Origin: Janthinobacterium sp. 64
Lineage (GTDB): Bacteria > Pseudomonadota > Gammaproteobacteria > Burkholderiales > Burkholderiaceae_D
Reading direction: 5' to 3'
NCBI RefSeq assembly: GCF_002813325.1
Contig: NZ_PHUG01000001.1
Span: 5,642,001 to 5,706,000, forward strand
DNA length: 64,000 nucleotides
Shown: positions 17,059 to 26,524 of the stretch, piece after piece
Numbering within the stretch: the stretch's first letter is position 1
Layout of the letters: the number at the start of each line of letters is the position of its first letter
Notes under the pieces: generated by a model
The model's database searches: none
What the model saw: only the letters and a program-made list of their open reading frames with translations
Told to the model about the DNA's origin: nothing
Translations under genes and position numbers: made by a program

Positions 17059-17957
17059 TCGAGACCCGGCTGCTGCGCCAGTTCATCGCCGTCGCCGAGG
17101 AACTGAACTTCCGGCGCGCGGCCGAACGGCTGCACATGGCGCAGCCGCCGCTGTCGCAGGCGATATTGCGGCTGGAGGAAGCCCTGGGCTACCCCGTATT
17201 CGAGCGCACCAACCGCAAGGTTGCCTTGACGCCCGCCGGCAGCACGTTTCTGGCCACGGCGCGCCAGGTGCTGGCCAGCCTGGAAGAGGGTGTGGCCGCT
17301 GCGCGCCGCGTGGCGCAGGGCATCGAGGGGCACTTGCGCCTGAGCTTTATCCACATCACGCCCTACGCCCACGTGCTGGCCGCCTTGCGCGCCTTCCGCC
17401 TCGCCTCGCCCGCCGTGCAATTCACCTTGCGCGAAGCGTCGACGCAGCAGCAGGTCGAGTGGCTGGAGCGGGGCGAGGTCGATATCGCGCTGCTGCGCGT
17501 GCCGGGCCGCAGCACGCCGGGCTTGCGCTTCGAGCGCCTGTCGGGCGAAGACGTCGTGATCGCGCTTCCCTTGAACCACCGCTGCGCGGGCCAGGCGCGG
17601 GTGGACCTGGCCGAGCTGTCCGGTGATGATTTCGTCGCTTCGCCGCGCGACCTGGGCCAGGGTTTTCATGACCAGCTGGCCAGCCTGTGCCTGCATGCGG
17701 GCTTCGTGCCGCGCGTGGCGCAGCAGGCGCGCCGGCTGCAAACGGTGCTGGGCCTGGTGGCGGCCGGTTTCGGCGTGGCCCTGCTGCCAGCCAGCCTGGC
17801 CGCGTGCGCGCCTGCGGGTGTCGTCATGCTGCCGTTGGCAAGCAGCGCGCCCGCGCCGCTGCGCCAGCTGGACCTGTACATGGCGTGGGATTCGCAACGA
17901 GACTCTCCCGTGCGCGAGCGGCTGCTGGCGCAATTGCGGCACTTTTCCAGCCATTGA
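17055..17957 (+). CDS. LysR-family transcriptional regulator
   Basis: Regulator of 300 aa. N-terminal winged helix-turn-helix (LLRQFIAVAEELNFRRAAE, QPPLSQAILRLEEALGYPVF, residues 4-64) and a substrate-binding domain typical of LysR proteins. The start ATG 17055 overlaps the trmJ stop. The next gene, an MFS exporter in the same direction, lies behind a 17-bp palindrome, so it is a likely target. The effector is unknown. Confidence 0.9.
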   Translation: MIETRLLRQFIAVAEELNFRRAAERLHMAQPPLSQAILRLEEALGYPVFERTNRKVALTPAGSTFLATARQVLASLEEGVAAARRVAQGIEGHLRLSFIHITPYAHVLAALRAFRLASPAVQFTLREASTQQQVEWLERGEVDIALLRVPGRSTPGLRFERLSGEDVVIALPLNHRCAGQARVDLAELSGDDFVASPRDLGQGFHDQLASLCLHAGFVPRVAQQARRLQTVLGLVAAGFGVALLPASLAACAPAGVVMLPLASSAPAPLRQLDLYMAWDSQRDSPVRERLLAQLRHFSSH

Positions 17958-17967
17958 GATTTGAATT

Positions 17968-17984
17968 GAGACGTTAAACGTCTC
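17968..17984. promoter_or_regulatory. Palindrome between LysR gene and MFS exporter
   Basis: GAGACGTT-A-AACGTCTC, perfect 8-bp arms around one base, in an A/T-rich 103-bp gap, 77 bp before the exporter start. No T run follows, so it is more likely an operator than a terminator. Binding by the neighbouring LysR protein is an inference from position. Confidence 0.45.
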
Positions 17985-18060
17985 GTTTCAAGATAAATAA
18001 GATATTTTACAGATGATGGCCCAGGGGCCAGCATGGCGTTTTTGATTGTCGGGAATTGCC

Positions 18061-19254
18061 ATGTCCATCGTTTCATCGCGCAGCCGCGCGCTGCCTCCCT
18101 CTATTTATTGGCTGTCGCTGTGCAGTTTCGCCTTTGGTTTATCTGAATTCATCGCCGCCGGCCTGCTGTCTCCCATGGCGCGCGACTTGCACGCCAGCGT
18201 GGCGGCGGCCGGCGGCGCCATTGCCGCGTATGCACTGGGGGCGGCCATCGGTGCACCGATCCTGACGGCCCTGCTGGCGCGCCTGCCCACGCGCCAGGTG
18301 CTGGTGGCCACCATGCTCGTGCTGGCCGCTGGCAGCGTGGCCATGGCGCAAGCGCCTGCACTGGGCGCGCTGCTCGGCGTGCGCTTTGTCGTGGGCCTGG
18401 CGCATGGCGTGTTCATGGCGGTGGCCTCGCATGCGGCCACCAGCCTAGTCGAACCGTCCCGCGCGGGCAGGGCGCTGTCCATCGTCTGGCTGGGCCTGAC
18501 CCTGGCGCTGGCGGGCGGCGTGCCGCTGGGGACGTGGCTGGGCGCCGTCGCGTCGTGGCGCTGGGTCTTTGCCGCCATCGGCGTGCTGGCCTTGTGCGGC
18601 GGCGCCGGCTTGCGCTTTGCCATGCCGGCTGCGCGCCAGCAGCTTGCCGCCGTATCGGCCCTGGCCAGCCTGCGCGCCATCTTGCAGCCGTCCCTGCTGC
18701 TGGCGGCCGGCGTGGCGGCGCTGGTCAGCGTGGCCACCTTCAGTTTTTTCACGTATATCTCGCCCTTCCTGCTGCAGCTGGGCGGGCTCGATGCGGGCTG
18801 GCTCAGTGCCGCCATGCTGTGCTTTGGCGCGTGCGCCATCGGCGGCAACCTGCTGGGAGGGCATTGCGCCGATGGCGCACACGCGGACCGTGCGGCCATG
18901 CTGGCCCTGGCCGCGCTGGCGTGTAATCTGCTGGGGTTCTATGTGCTGCGCACGCATCCCTTTGCCATGCTGGCCCTGTGCGGCACTTTGGGCTTGCTGT
19001 TCTTTGCCCTCGTCACCCTGTCGACCATGCGGCTGCTACGCCTGGCGCAGCGGCATTGCCCGGGCAGCGACGCCGTGGCGGCTGGCCTGAATATCGCCGC
19101 CTTCAATGCGGGCACGGCCGTTGGAGGAGTGCTCGGTGGCGCGCTGATCGTCGCCTTTGGCTTGCCCAGCATCGCCATCGGCGGCGCGCTGGCGGCGCTG
19201 CTGGCGATGCTGCTGCTGTGCTTCCCGTCGCGCAAACTAGACGGGTCGCTCTAG
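18061..19254 (+). CDS. MFS transporter, drug/arabinose-efflux type
   Basis: Major facilitator protein of 397 aa with about 12 hydrophobic helices, starting at ATG 18061. It resembles the DHA1 branch that includes AraJ, YdhP and Cml-type exporters: SEFIAAGLLSPMARDLH in helix 1 and GFLH-like GLAHGVFMAVASHAA in helix 4. The substrate cannot be read from the sequence. The LysR regulator upstream and the palindrome between them suggest inducible export of a small molecule. Confidence 0.85.
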   Translation: MSIVSSRSRALPPSIYWLSLCSFAFGLSEFIAAGLLSPMARDLHASVAAAGGAIAAYALGAAIGAPILTALLARLPTRQVLVATMLVLAAGSVAMAQAPALGALLGVRFVVGLAHGVFMAVASHAATSLVEPSRAGRALSIVWLGLTLALAGGVPLGTWLGAVASWRWVFAAIGVLALCGGAGLRFAMPAARQQLAAVSALASLRAILQPSLLLAAGVAALVSVATFSFFTYISPFLLQLGGLDAGWLSAAMLCFGACAIGGNLLGGHCADGAHADRAAMLALAALACNLLGFYVLRTHPFAMLALCGTLGLLFFALVTLSTMRLLRLAQRHCPGSDAVAAGLNIAAFNAGTAVGGVLGGALIVAFGLPSIAIGGALAALLAMLLLCFPSRKLDGSL

Positions 19255-19326
19255 TTTTTGCGTTCAAACGCCCACTGCCTTTGGCGTACACTGGCCTGCA
19301 AAAGGCCGTACAAAACAAGGGGAGAC

Positions 19327-19854
19327 ATGGGATTGCAACGCAGATCGTTTCTGAAAATGGGCGTGCTGGGCGCCTGCGTGCTGGCCGCCGGCGGCGCCGC
19401 GTACCGTCTCGTGCGCGGACCGGCGGCGCCTGGCCGCTTCATGCTTGATGGCGGGGCGCGCGCGGCGCTGGCAGCCATCGTGCCGGCCATGCTGGGCGAG
19501 GCCTTGCCGCGCGGGGGCGATGCGCGCCGCAAGGCCCTCGACGGCGCCATCGCCGGCGTGGACACGGCCATCCGTGGCTTGCCGCTGGCGGCGCAGCAGG
19601 AGGTGCAGGATTTGTTTGGCTTGCTGGCGCTGGCGCCCGCGCGGCGCTTCGTCGCCGGTGTGCATGGCGGCTGGCTTGACGCCGACCCGGCCCAGGTGGC
19701 CGCTTTCCTGCAGGCGTGGCGCACGCACCGCCTTGCCACCTTGCAGACGGCTTATCTGGCCCTGCACGATCTGATCCTCGGCGCCTGGTATGCCGATGCC
19801 GCCCATTGGGCCGCCATCGGCTATCCGGGACCGCTGCCCGAACTGAGCGCATAA
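19327..19854 (+). CDS. Tat-exported small subunit, gluconate 2-dehydrogenase subunit 3-like
   Basis: Protein of 175 aa. AGGGGAG stands directly before ATG 19327. The N-terminus carries a twin-arginine signal (QRRSFLKMGVLG followed by an Ala-rich helix), so it is exported folded to the periplasm. The C-terminal WYADAAHWAAIGYPGP resembles the end of gluconate 2-dehydrogenase subunit 3 proteins, which escort the FAD-containing large subunit. The GMC oxidoreductase gene follows after 7 bp, which fits a complex in which this subunit provides the export signal. Confidence 0.7.
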   Translation: MGLQRRSFLKMGVLGACVLAAGGAAYRLVRGPAAPGRFMLDGGARAALAAIVPAMLGEALPRGGDARRKALDGAIAGVDTAIRGLPLAAQQEVQDLFGLLALAPARRFVAGVHGGWLDADPAQVAAFLQAWRTHRLATLQTAYLALHDLILGAWYADAAHWAAIGYPGPLPELSA

Positions 19855-19861
19855 GGCATAC

Positions 19862-21496
19862 ATGAGCACATCCCCCATTCCTGACCCCATCGCCATCGGT
19901 ATTGCCGCCGGCTGGAACGTCACCGACGCCAGCACATTGAGCGCTGACCGCACCCTGGAGGCCGATGTCGTCGTCATCGGCAGCGGCGCCGGTGGTGGCG
20001 TGACGGCGGAAATCCTCGCGCTGGCCGGCCTGAAAGTGCTGATCGTCGAGGAGGGCGGCTTGAAGTCCTCGCAAGACTTCAAGATGCGCGAAGCGCAGGC
20101 TTATCCTGCCCTGTACCAGGAATCGGCCGCCCGCAAGACGCGCGACAAGGCGATCAATATCCTGCAGGGGCGCACCGTGGGTGGTTCAACCACCGTCAAC
20201 TGGACATCGAGCTTTCGCACGCCGCCCGGCACGCTGGAATACTGGCGCCAGCATTTCGGCTTGGCCGGCTATGGCGTCGACGCCATGGCGCCGTGGTTCG
20301 CCATGATGGAAAAACGCCTGCACGTGAGCGACTGGGCCGTGCCGCCCAACGAAAACAACGACCTGTTGCGCCGTGGCGCGCAGGCGCTGGGCATTCCCAC
20401 GGCCGCCATCCGGCGCAACGTGAACGGCTGCTGGAACCTCGGCTACTGCGGCATGGGCTGCCCGACCAACGCCAAGCAGTCGATGCTGGTGACGACGATC
20501 CCCTCGGCGCTGGCGCTGGGCGCAGGCCTGCTCGTGCATGCGCGCGCCGAGCGTTTCAGCTTCAAGGGCGAGCGCATCGACAGCTTGCAGGTGACGGCGC
20601 TGGACGCCGCCGGGCAAGTGCCGACGGGTGTGCGCCTGACGCTGCGCGCCAAACATTTTGTGCTGGCAGGCGGCGCCATCAATTCGCCTGCGCTGCTGCT
20701 GCGCTCGCAGGCGCCCGACCCGCACGGCTTGCTGGGCCGGCGCACCTTTTTGCATCCGACGCTGGTTTCGGCCGGCCTGTTCCCCCAGCGCGTCGATGCC
20801 TACGCGGGCGCGCCGCAGACGATTTATTCCGACCATTTCCTGCACGTGGCGCCCATCGATGGTCCCATCGGCTACAAGCTCGAAGCGCCGCCTTTGCACC
20901 CGCTGCTGATGGCCACCACCATGGGCGGTTTCGGCGATGAGCATGCGCGCACGATGCGCGAATTCCCCCATGCGCACGCCTTGCTGGCGCTGCTGCGCGA
21001 CGGCTTTCACCACGACTCGGCGGGCGGCAGCGTGTCGATCGACGGTTTCGGCGCGCCCGTGCTCGACTATCCGCTCACGCCGTTCATCTGGGATGGCGCG
21101 CGGCGCGCGTTGCTGTCGATGGCGGAAATCCAGTTCGCCGCCGGCGCGAAGAGCGTGTATCCCGTGCATGAAATGGCCAGCCACTACACCAGCTGGGCGC
21201 AGGCGAAACAGGCCATCGGCGCATTGCCGATGCAGGCGCTGCTGGCACGCGTGGTGTCGGCCCACGTGATGGGCGGCTGCGCCATGTCGGACGATGCACG
21301 GCTGGGCGTGACGGGCGCCGATGGCCGCTATCACGGCGTGCGCAACCTGTCCGTGCACGACGGTTCGCTGTTCCCCACCTCGATCGGCGCCAATCCGCAG
21401 CTGAGCATTTACGCGCTGGCGGCGCGCCTGGCCAGCGGCCTGGCGCAGCAGTTGACGGGCAAGCCGGCCCCCGTGCCAGCGCCAACTGCCGCATGA
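19862..21496 (+). CDS. GMC family FAD oxidoreductase
   Basis: Oxidoreductase of 544 aa. The N-terminal Rossmann motif DVVVIGSGAGGGVTAEIL binds FAD (about residues 35-52). A Cys-rich element, GYCGMGCPTNAKQS, lies near 198-211. The C-terminal GMC signature region contains AHVMGGCAMSDDARLG with the catalytic His, and GANPQLSIYALAARLA. The enzyme itself has no signal peptide, so export would depend on the Tat subunit encoded just upstream. Likely substrates are alcohols, sterols or sugars, but the sequence does not decide. The usual cytochrome subunit of such dehydrogenases is not adjacent. Confidence 0.88.
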   Translation: MSTSPIPDPIAIGIAAGWNVTDASTLSADRTLEADVVVIGSGAGGGVTAEILALAGLKVLIVEEGGLKSSQDFKMREAQAYPALYQESAARKTRDKAINILQGRTVGGSTTVNWTSSFRTPPGTLEYWRQHFGLAGYGVDAMAPWFAMMEKRLHVSDWAVPPNENNDLLRRGAQALGIPTAAIRRNVNGCWNLGYCGMGCPTNAKQSMLVTTIPSALALGAGLLVHARAERFSFKGERIDSLQVTALDAAGQVPTGVRLTLRAKHFVLAGGAINSPALLLRSQAPDPHGLLGRRTFLHPTLVSAGLFPQRVDAYAGAPQTIYSDHFLHVAPIDGPIGYKLEAPPLHPLLMATTMGGFGDEHARTMREFPHAHALLALLRDGFHHDSAGGSVSIDGFGAPVLDYPLTPFIWDGARRALLSMAEIQFAAGAKSVYPVHEMASHYTSWAQAKQAIGALPMQALLARVVSAHVMGGCAMSDDARLGVTGADGRYHGVRNLSVHDGSLFPTSIGANPQLSIYALAARLASGLAQQLTGKPAPVPAPTAA

Positions 21497-22449
21497 TCGC
21501 GCGCATCCTCAAGTGGCTGATGCTGCTGCAGGTGCTGGCCGTGCTGGGCGTGGCGTACCTGGCCATGCAGGCCTGGGGCGTCGCCTCGCCGGCCATGGCC
21601 GTGCTGCTGGCGGGCGCCATGCTGCTGGCCGTGCGCGCGCTGATCGTGGCGCGCAACTTTTGGGAAAGCCGGCGCCTGGGCAGCCCCGTGCCGCGTGAAT
21701 ACCAGCTGGGCATCATGGGCGCCGCGCGCCTGTTTTTCGGCGAATTGCGCGCCACCTTGTGGGCCTCGTCGTGGGGCATGCTGCGTCCGCGCCTGCAGGC
21801 GGCCGACACCATCGCTGGCCAGGGGCTGCCGGTGCTGCTGGTGCACGGTTATGTGTGCAACGGCGGCTACTGGACGCAGCTGAGCCGGCAGCTGGCGCAG
21901 GCCGGCATCGTGCACAAGGCGGTCGACCTGGAACCGATCAACGGCGACATTGAGGCGTTCGTGCCGCAAGTCGGACAAGCCATCACCGAGTTGTGCGCCC
22001 GCACGGGCAGCGACCGCGTGATCATCGTCGCGCACAGCATGGGTGGCCTGGTGGCGCGTGCCTGGCTGCGCCATGACGGCGCGGCCCGCGTGGCGCGCAT
22101 CATCACGATCGGCACGCCGCACCACGGCACGGCGCTGGCCAACCTGGCGGCGGGGACGAATGCGCGGCAGATGAGCCGTATCGATGGCGCGCCGAGCGGC
22201 TGGCTGGCGCAGCTGGCCGCCAGCGAGACGCCGGAAACGCGCGCCCTGATCACGTCGATCTATTCGCATCACGACAATATCGTCACGCCGCAATGTTCCG
22301 CGCACTTGCCCGGCGGGCGCAATCTGGCCTTCGGCGGCATCGGCCATGTGGCGCTGGCCAGCGATGCGCGCGTGCTGCGCCAGGTGCTGGAAGAAATCAC
22401 TATCAAGAACGAAGTCGCCCAGCCCCCGTCCGCCCCCCATTTTGCCTGA
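21493..22449 (+). CDS. Membrane-anchored alpha/beta hydrolase (lipase/esterase-like)
   Basis: Hydrolase of 318 aa whose ATG overlaps the GMC gene stop (ATGA). Two N-terminal membrane helices (about 5-27 and 33-52) precede an alpha/beta-hydrolase domain with an oxyanion-type VLLVHGYVCNGG, nucleophile elbow VAHSMGGLVAR (catalytic Ser) and GTPHHGTALA, as in bacterial triacylglycerol lipases. The likely acid and His lie in SHHDNIVTP and GGIGHVALASD. Coupled translation with the oxidoreductase suggests that it releases that enzyme's substrate from an ester. Confidence 0.85.
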   Translation: MIARILKWLMLLQVLAVLGVAYLAMQAWGVASPAMAVLLAGAMLLAVRALIVARNFWESRRLGSPVPREYQLGIMGAARLFFGELRATLWASSWGMLRPRLQAADTIAGQGLPVLLVHGYVCNGGYWTQLSRQLAQAGIVHKAVDLEPINGDIEAFVPQVGQAITELCARTGSDRVIIVAHSMGGLVARAWLRHDGAARVARIITIGTPHHGTALANLAAGTNARQMSRIDGAPSGWLAQLAASETPETRALITSIYSHHDNIVTPQCSAHLPGGRNLAFGGIGHVALASDARVLRQVLEEITIKNEVAQPPSAPHFA

Positions 22450-22749
22450 ATCCTGTTGTGTTTTATCTGCATGGCAAGACTGTCTCTTTTGTCTCTGCTG
22501 TTGCCCAGGTTTAACAGGTGCAGGGCCAGAAAATGCTGTTTTCCACTGGCGTACTGTATTAAGCTAGCATCACGAAGGTGGCGGCCAGCAATGATTGCCG
22601 AGGCCGTATGCGCCGCGCCACAGCGATCCGTATGCGAGATATTTGCGGGGATGCATGGCAGGATGTTGTAGGATTAGCATGTTGCCGCGCAAGCGGAAAG
22701 ATCGGTGCAGGCAGAAAATGAGTGTATGCAGTTTTCATGGGAGTGCTAA
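22450..22749. other. 300-bp gap without a gene
   Basis: No convincing ORF, RNA or repeat is seen. The last part holds the leader of the following cyclic-di-GMP gene, with GGGAG at 22738-22742. Confidence 0.6.
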
Positions 22750-25700
22750 TTGTCCGCACGTATCCTGATTATCGAAGATAACGCCACCAATATGGAATTG
22801 ATGGTGTACCTGTTACGTGCCTTCGGGTACACGCCGCTGGCCGCCTATGACGGCGAAGAGGGCGTGCGCATGGCGCGCAGCGAATTGCCGGACTTGATCA
22901 TCTGCGACGTGCATTTGCCCAAGCTCGATGGCTATGGCGTGGTGGCCGAGCTGAAGAAAGACCCGCTGCTGCGCACCATCCCGGCCCTGGCCGTGACGGC
23001 GCTGGCCATGGTGGGCGACCGCGAACGCCTGCTCGAAGCGGGTTTCAATGGCTATATCGGCAAGCCGATCGAGCCGGACCTGTTCGTGGCGGAGCTGGAA
23101 TCTTTTTTACCCGGGGCGCCGTCGACGCCAGTTAAAAACGACATAGCGACCATCCTGATCGTCGACGATCATGTGCTGAACCGCGAATTCCTGACCGCGC
23201 TGCTGGGCTACGGCGGCCACCGTCTGCTGGAGGCGGCCAATGGCGCCGACGCGCTGGAAATATTGCGCACCGAGCGGCCGGACCTGATTATCTCCGACAT
23301 CCTCATGCCGAACATGGACGGCTACGAATTCGTCACGCGCGTGCATGCCGATCCCGCGCTGACCGACGTGCCCATCATTTTTTATACGGCCACCTACCGC
23401 GAGCAGGAAGCGATCTTGCTGGCGCAGGCATGCGGCGTGCGCTGGGTGCTGCCCAAGCCGTCCGACCCCGAAGTCATCGTGCGCACGGTCAACGAGGCGC
23501 TGGGACTGATGCCGGCGGCCGCCCAGGCGCCCGTTGTGCCGGGCGGTGGTGTGGCCCGTCCCGCCACTGGCAAGCTGGCCGCCATCGAACACCAGGTCAG
23601 CGGCTACCTCGACGAAGTCGAGTCCAGCAGCCAGCAGATTTCGCAGCTGGCCAGCCTGCGCGAGGGGCAGGCAGCGCTCCCCGAAGACCTGGGCATCATG
23701 ACGGAGCGCCTGTCGCGTTCTCTGTCGAGCCTGCAGGCGGTGAGCCTGCGCCTGACGGCCCTGATCGAGCTGGGCATCGAGCTGGGCGCCGAACGCGATC
23801 CGCGCGCCCTGATCGAAGCGGGCTGCAAGGTGGCGCAAAATATCTGCGTCTCCAGGTATGCCTGCATCGGCGTGCTGGAAGAGGGTGCCGAAAAGCTCAG
23901 TTATTTTTCCTCGTGCGGCGCCGAGAAAGACCTCGAGCGCATTGCCAGCGCGCCGCGCACGGGCATCCTGAACCGCTTGCTGGAACAGCGCCAGCCCTAC
24001 CGTGTCAATGGCTTGAAGGGCGACCCCACGGCGCTGGGCTTGCCCGACACGCACCCGCCCGTGCACTCGTTCCTGGGCGTGGCCATCGCCTCGCGCGAGC
24101 GCAGCCACGGCTGGCTGTACCTGGTCGACAAGCTGGGGGCGAACGAGTTTTCCGAAGTCGACGAACGCGTGGCCGCCACGGTGGCGGCGCAGATCGCCGT
24201 CGCCTACGACAACCTGCTGCTGTACGACGAGATCAAGCGCCACCACGAGCAGCTGACCCTGGACATGGCGGCGCGCATCCGTCTCGATGAAGACTTGCGC
24301 CGCTTCCGCCTGGCGATGGATGCCACGGCCGACGCGATTTTTCTCGTCGACCGCGCCGGCATGTGCTTCGTCGACGTCAACCAGACTGCCTGCCGCATGC
24401 TCGGTTTTGAACGCGAGGATTTCCTGCGCGTGGGGCCGGGACGCTCGAACGAGGGCGAGACCCAGCTGGAAGAACTGTACAACAAGCTGCTGGCCGGCGA
24501 CCAGGGCGGGCCCATGACGGAATTGCAGTTGCAGCGCAAGGACGGTTCGCCGCTGTCGGTGGAAGTGCAGCGGCGTACCCTGCGCTCGGGGCAGAGCTGG
24601 ATTCTGGTGGCCGTGGCGCGCGACATCACCGAGCGCAAGGATGCCGAGCAACGCCTGATGAAGCTGGCCCATTTCGATACCTTGACGGGCTTGCCGAACC
24701 GCAGCCAGTTTTACGCCTCGCTGACCCATTCGCTGTCCCAGGCGGCCGAACACCAGTGGGCCGTGGCCGTGCTGTTCATGGACATCGACCGCTTCAAGAA
24801 TATCAACGACACCCTGGGCCACACCATCGGCGACGACCTGCTGCGCCAGTTCTCCAGCCGCCTCGTCGATTGCCTGCGCGTGCGCGATACCATCGGCCGC
24901 TTTGGCGGCGATGAATTTGCCACCATCCTGGTGCTGCCGGAAGGCGTCCAGCATGCCGTGGGCGTGGTCGACAAGATTCGCGAGGCGATGCGCAAGCCCT
25001 TCGACTTGCAGGGCCACGAAGTAACGGTGACGGTCAGCATCGGCATTTCCGTGTTTCCCGAAGATGGCGTCGATGCCGATACCCTGATTCAGTATGCCGA
25101 CACGGCCATGTACCGCGCCAAAGAGGCCGGGCGCGACGCCTTCCGCTTCTTCACGGCGGAAATGAACGCGCAATCGATGGCGCGGCTGGACATGGAAAAT
25201 GCCCTGCGGCGTGCCATCGACAACGAGGAATTCGTGCTGTTCTTCCAGCCCAAGGTGAATATCATCTCGGGGCGCATCAGCGGCGCCGAGGCGCTGATAC
25301 GCTGGCGCCGCCCCGGCCACGGCATGGTTTCGCCGGCCCTGTTCATCCCCCTGCTGGAAGAAACGGGGCTGATTGTGCGTGTCGGTAACTGGGTGCTCGA
25401 CGAAGCCTGCAAGAAAATCAGCGAATGGGGCGCCAGCAGCATCGGCCCCGTGCACCTGTCGGTGAATGTCTCGGGCATCCAGTTTTTCGTCGGCGGCCTG
25501 GAAGAAGAGGTGCTCAAGGCGATCAGCAAGCACGATATTGCGCCCGACCTGCTGGAACTGGAGCTGACGGAAAGCTCGCTGATGTCGAACGCCGAGGAAA
25601 CCATCGCCGTGCTGCGCAACCTGAAGGCGCTGGGCATCCAGATTTCCATCGATGATTTCGGCACCGGCTATTCCAGCCTGGCCTACCTGAAGCGCTTCCC

Positions 25701-26382
25701 CATCGACAAGCTGAAGATCGACATCGCCTTCGTGCGCGAAGTGACCAGCAATCCGGACGACGCAGCCATCGTGCTGGCCATCATCAGCATGGCGCACAGC
25801 ATGAAGCTGGAAGTGATCGCCGAAGGCGTGGAAAACGATGCGCAGCTGGCTTATTTGCGGCGCCACGGTTGCGATGAGATGCAGGGCTATTATTTCAGCC
25901 GCCCCGTGCCACAGGAAGAATTCGAGCAGATGCTGATGGCGGGCAAGCTGCTGCAGGCGCCGCAGGATGTGGGCAGCGAAGAGCAGCAAACCTTGCTGAT
26001 CGTCGACGACGATGTCTTCATGCTCGACGTGCTCAGCGACTTCCTGGCGCAGGACGGCTACCGCATCCTGACGGCGCAGACGGCCGCCGAGGGCTTCGAC
26101 ATCCTGGCGCGCCACAAGGTGCAGGTGATCCTGTGCGACCAGTGCATGCCGCTCATGAGCGGTACCGAATTCATGGAGCGGGTCAAGCACCTGTGCCCCG
26201 ATACTTTCCGCATCATGCTGTCGGCTTTTGCCGACCTGACGCCCATCATGGCGGCCATCAACCGCGGCGCCGTCGACCGCTTCTATACCAAGCCGTGGAA
26301 AGGCGCCGTGCTGCGCGAGAACATCCGCGAAGGCTTCCGCCTGCACACGCTGCTGCATGGCCCGGTGAAAGCGGCCGCCTGA
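22750..26382 (+). CDS. REC-REC-GAF-PAS-GGDEF-EAL-REC cyclic-di-GMP signalling protein
   Basis: Cytoplasmic protein of 1210 aa with seven domains: receiver 1 (~4-118; LIIEDNATNMELM), receiver 2 (~135-255; LIVDDHVLNREFL), a GAF domain (~335-500), PAS (~515-640), GGDEF (~650-815), EAL (~830-1070) and receiver 3 (~1082-1200; LLIVDDDVFMLDVL). The GGDEF motif is intact (RFGGDEFATIL, ~717-727), and the EAL side keeps EALIRW and DDFGTGYSSL, so both synthesis and breakdown of cyclic di-GMP are possible. The start is TTG 22750; an in-frame stop stands directly before it and GGGAG lies 8 bases upstream. No kinase gene is adjacent. Confidence 0.92.
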   Translation: MSARILIIEDNATNMELMVYLLRAFGYTPLAAYDGEEGVRMARSELPDLIICDVHLPKLDGYGVVAELKKDPLLRTIPALAVTALAMVGDRERLLEAGFNGYIGKPIEPDLFVAELESFLPGAPSTPVKNDIATILIVDDHVLNREFLTALLGYGGHRLLEAANGADALEILRTERPDLIISDILMPNMDGYEFVTRVHADPALTDVPIIFYTATYREQEAILLAQACGVRWVLPKPSDPEVIVRTVNEALGLMPAAAQAPVVPGGGVARPATGKLAAIEHQVSGYLDEVESSSQQISQLASLREGQAALPEDLGIMTERLSRSLSSLQAVSLRLTALIELGIELGAERDPRALIEAGCKVAQNICVSRYACIGVLEEGAEKLSYFSSCGAEKDLERIASAPRTGILNRLLEQRQPYRVNGLKGDPTALGLPDTHPPVHSFLGVAIASRERSHGWLYLVDKLGANEFSEVDERVAATVAAQIAVAYDNLLLYDEIKRHHEQLTLDMAARIRLDEDLRRFRLAMDATADAIFLVDRAGMCFVDVNQTACRMLGFEREDFLRVGPGRSNEGETQLEELYNKLLAGDQGGPMTELQLQRKDGSPLSVEVQRRTLRSGQSWILVAVARDITERKDAEQRLMKLAHFDTLTGLPNRSQFYASLTHSLSQAAEHQWAVAVLFMDIDRFKNINDTLGHTIGDDLLRQFSSRLVDCLRVRDTIGRFGGDEFATILVLPEGVQHAVGVVDKIREAMRKPFDLQGHEVTVTVSIGISVFPEDGVDADTLIQYADTAMYRAKEAGRDAFRFFTAEMNAQSMARLDMENALRRAIDNEEFVLFFQPKVNIISGRISGAEALIRWRRPGHGMVSPALFIPLLEETGLIVRVGNWVLDEACKKISEWGASSIGPVHLSVNVSGIQFFVGGLEEEVLKAISKHDIAPDLLELELTESSLMSNAEETIAVLRNLKALGIQISIDDFGTGYSSLAYLKRFPIDKLKIDIAFVREVTSNPDDAAIVLAIISMAHSMKLEVIAEGVENDAQLAYLRRHGCDEMQGYYFSRPVPQEEFEQMLMAGKLLQAPQDVGSEEQQTLLIVDDDVFMLDVLSDFLAQDGYRILTAQTAAEGFDILARHKVQVILCDQCMPLMSGTEFMERVKHLCPDTFRIMLSAFADLTPIMAAINRGAVDRFYTKPWKGAVLRENIREGFRLHTLLHGPVKAAA

Positions 26383-26524
26383 GCTTGCCGGGCAGGCCGC
26401 CATGTGCGCTGGCGCACGTTGAGCAGCAGCTTTGTATCGAATTAGACTCCCGTCTCTAGTTTTGCTCACTAGAATAAAACGCATCCATGAAGTGGCATGG
26501 CCTTTCATATGACGGGAGCGGGCG

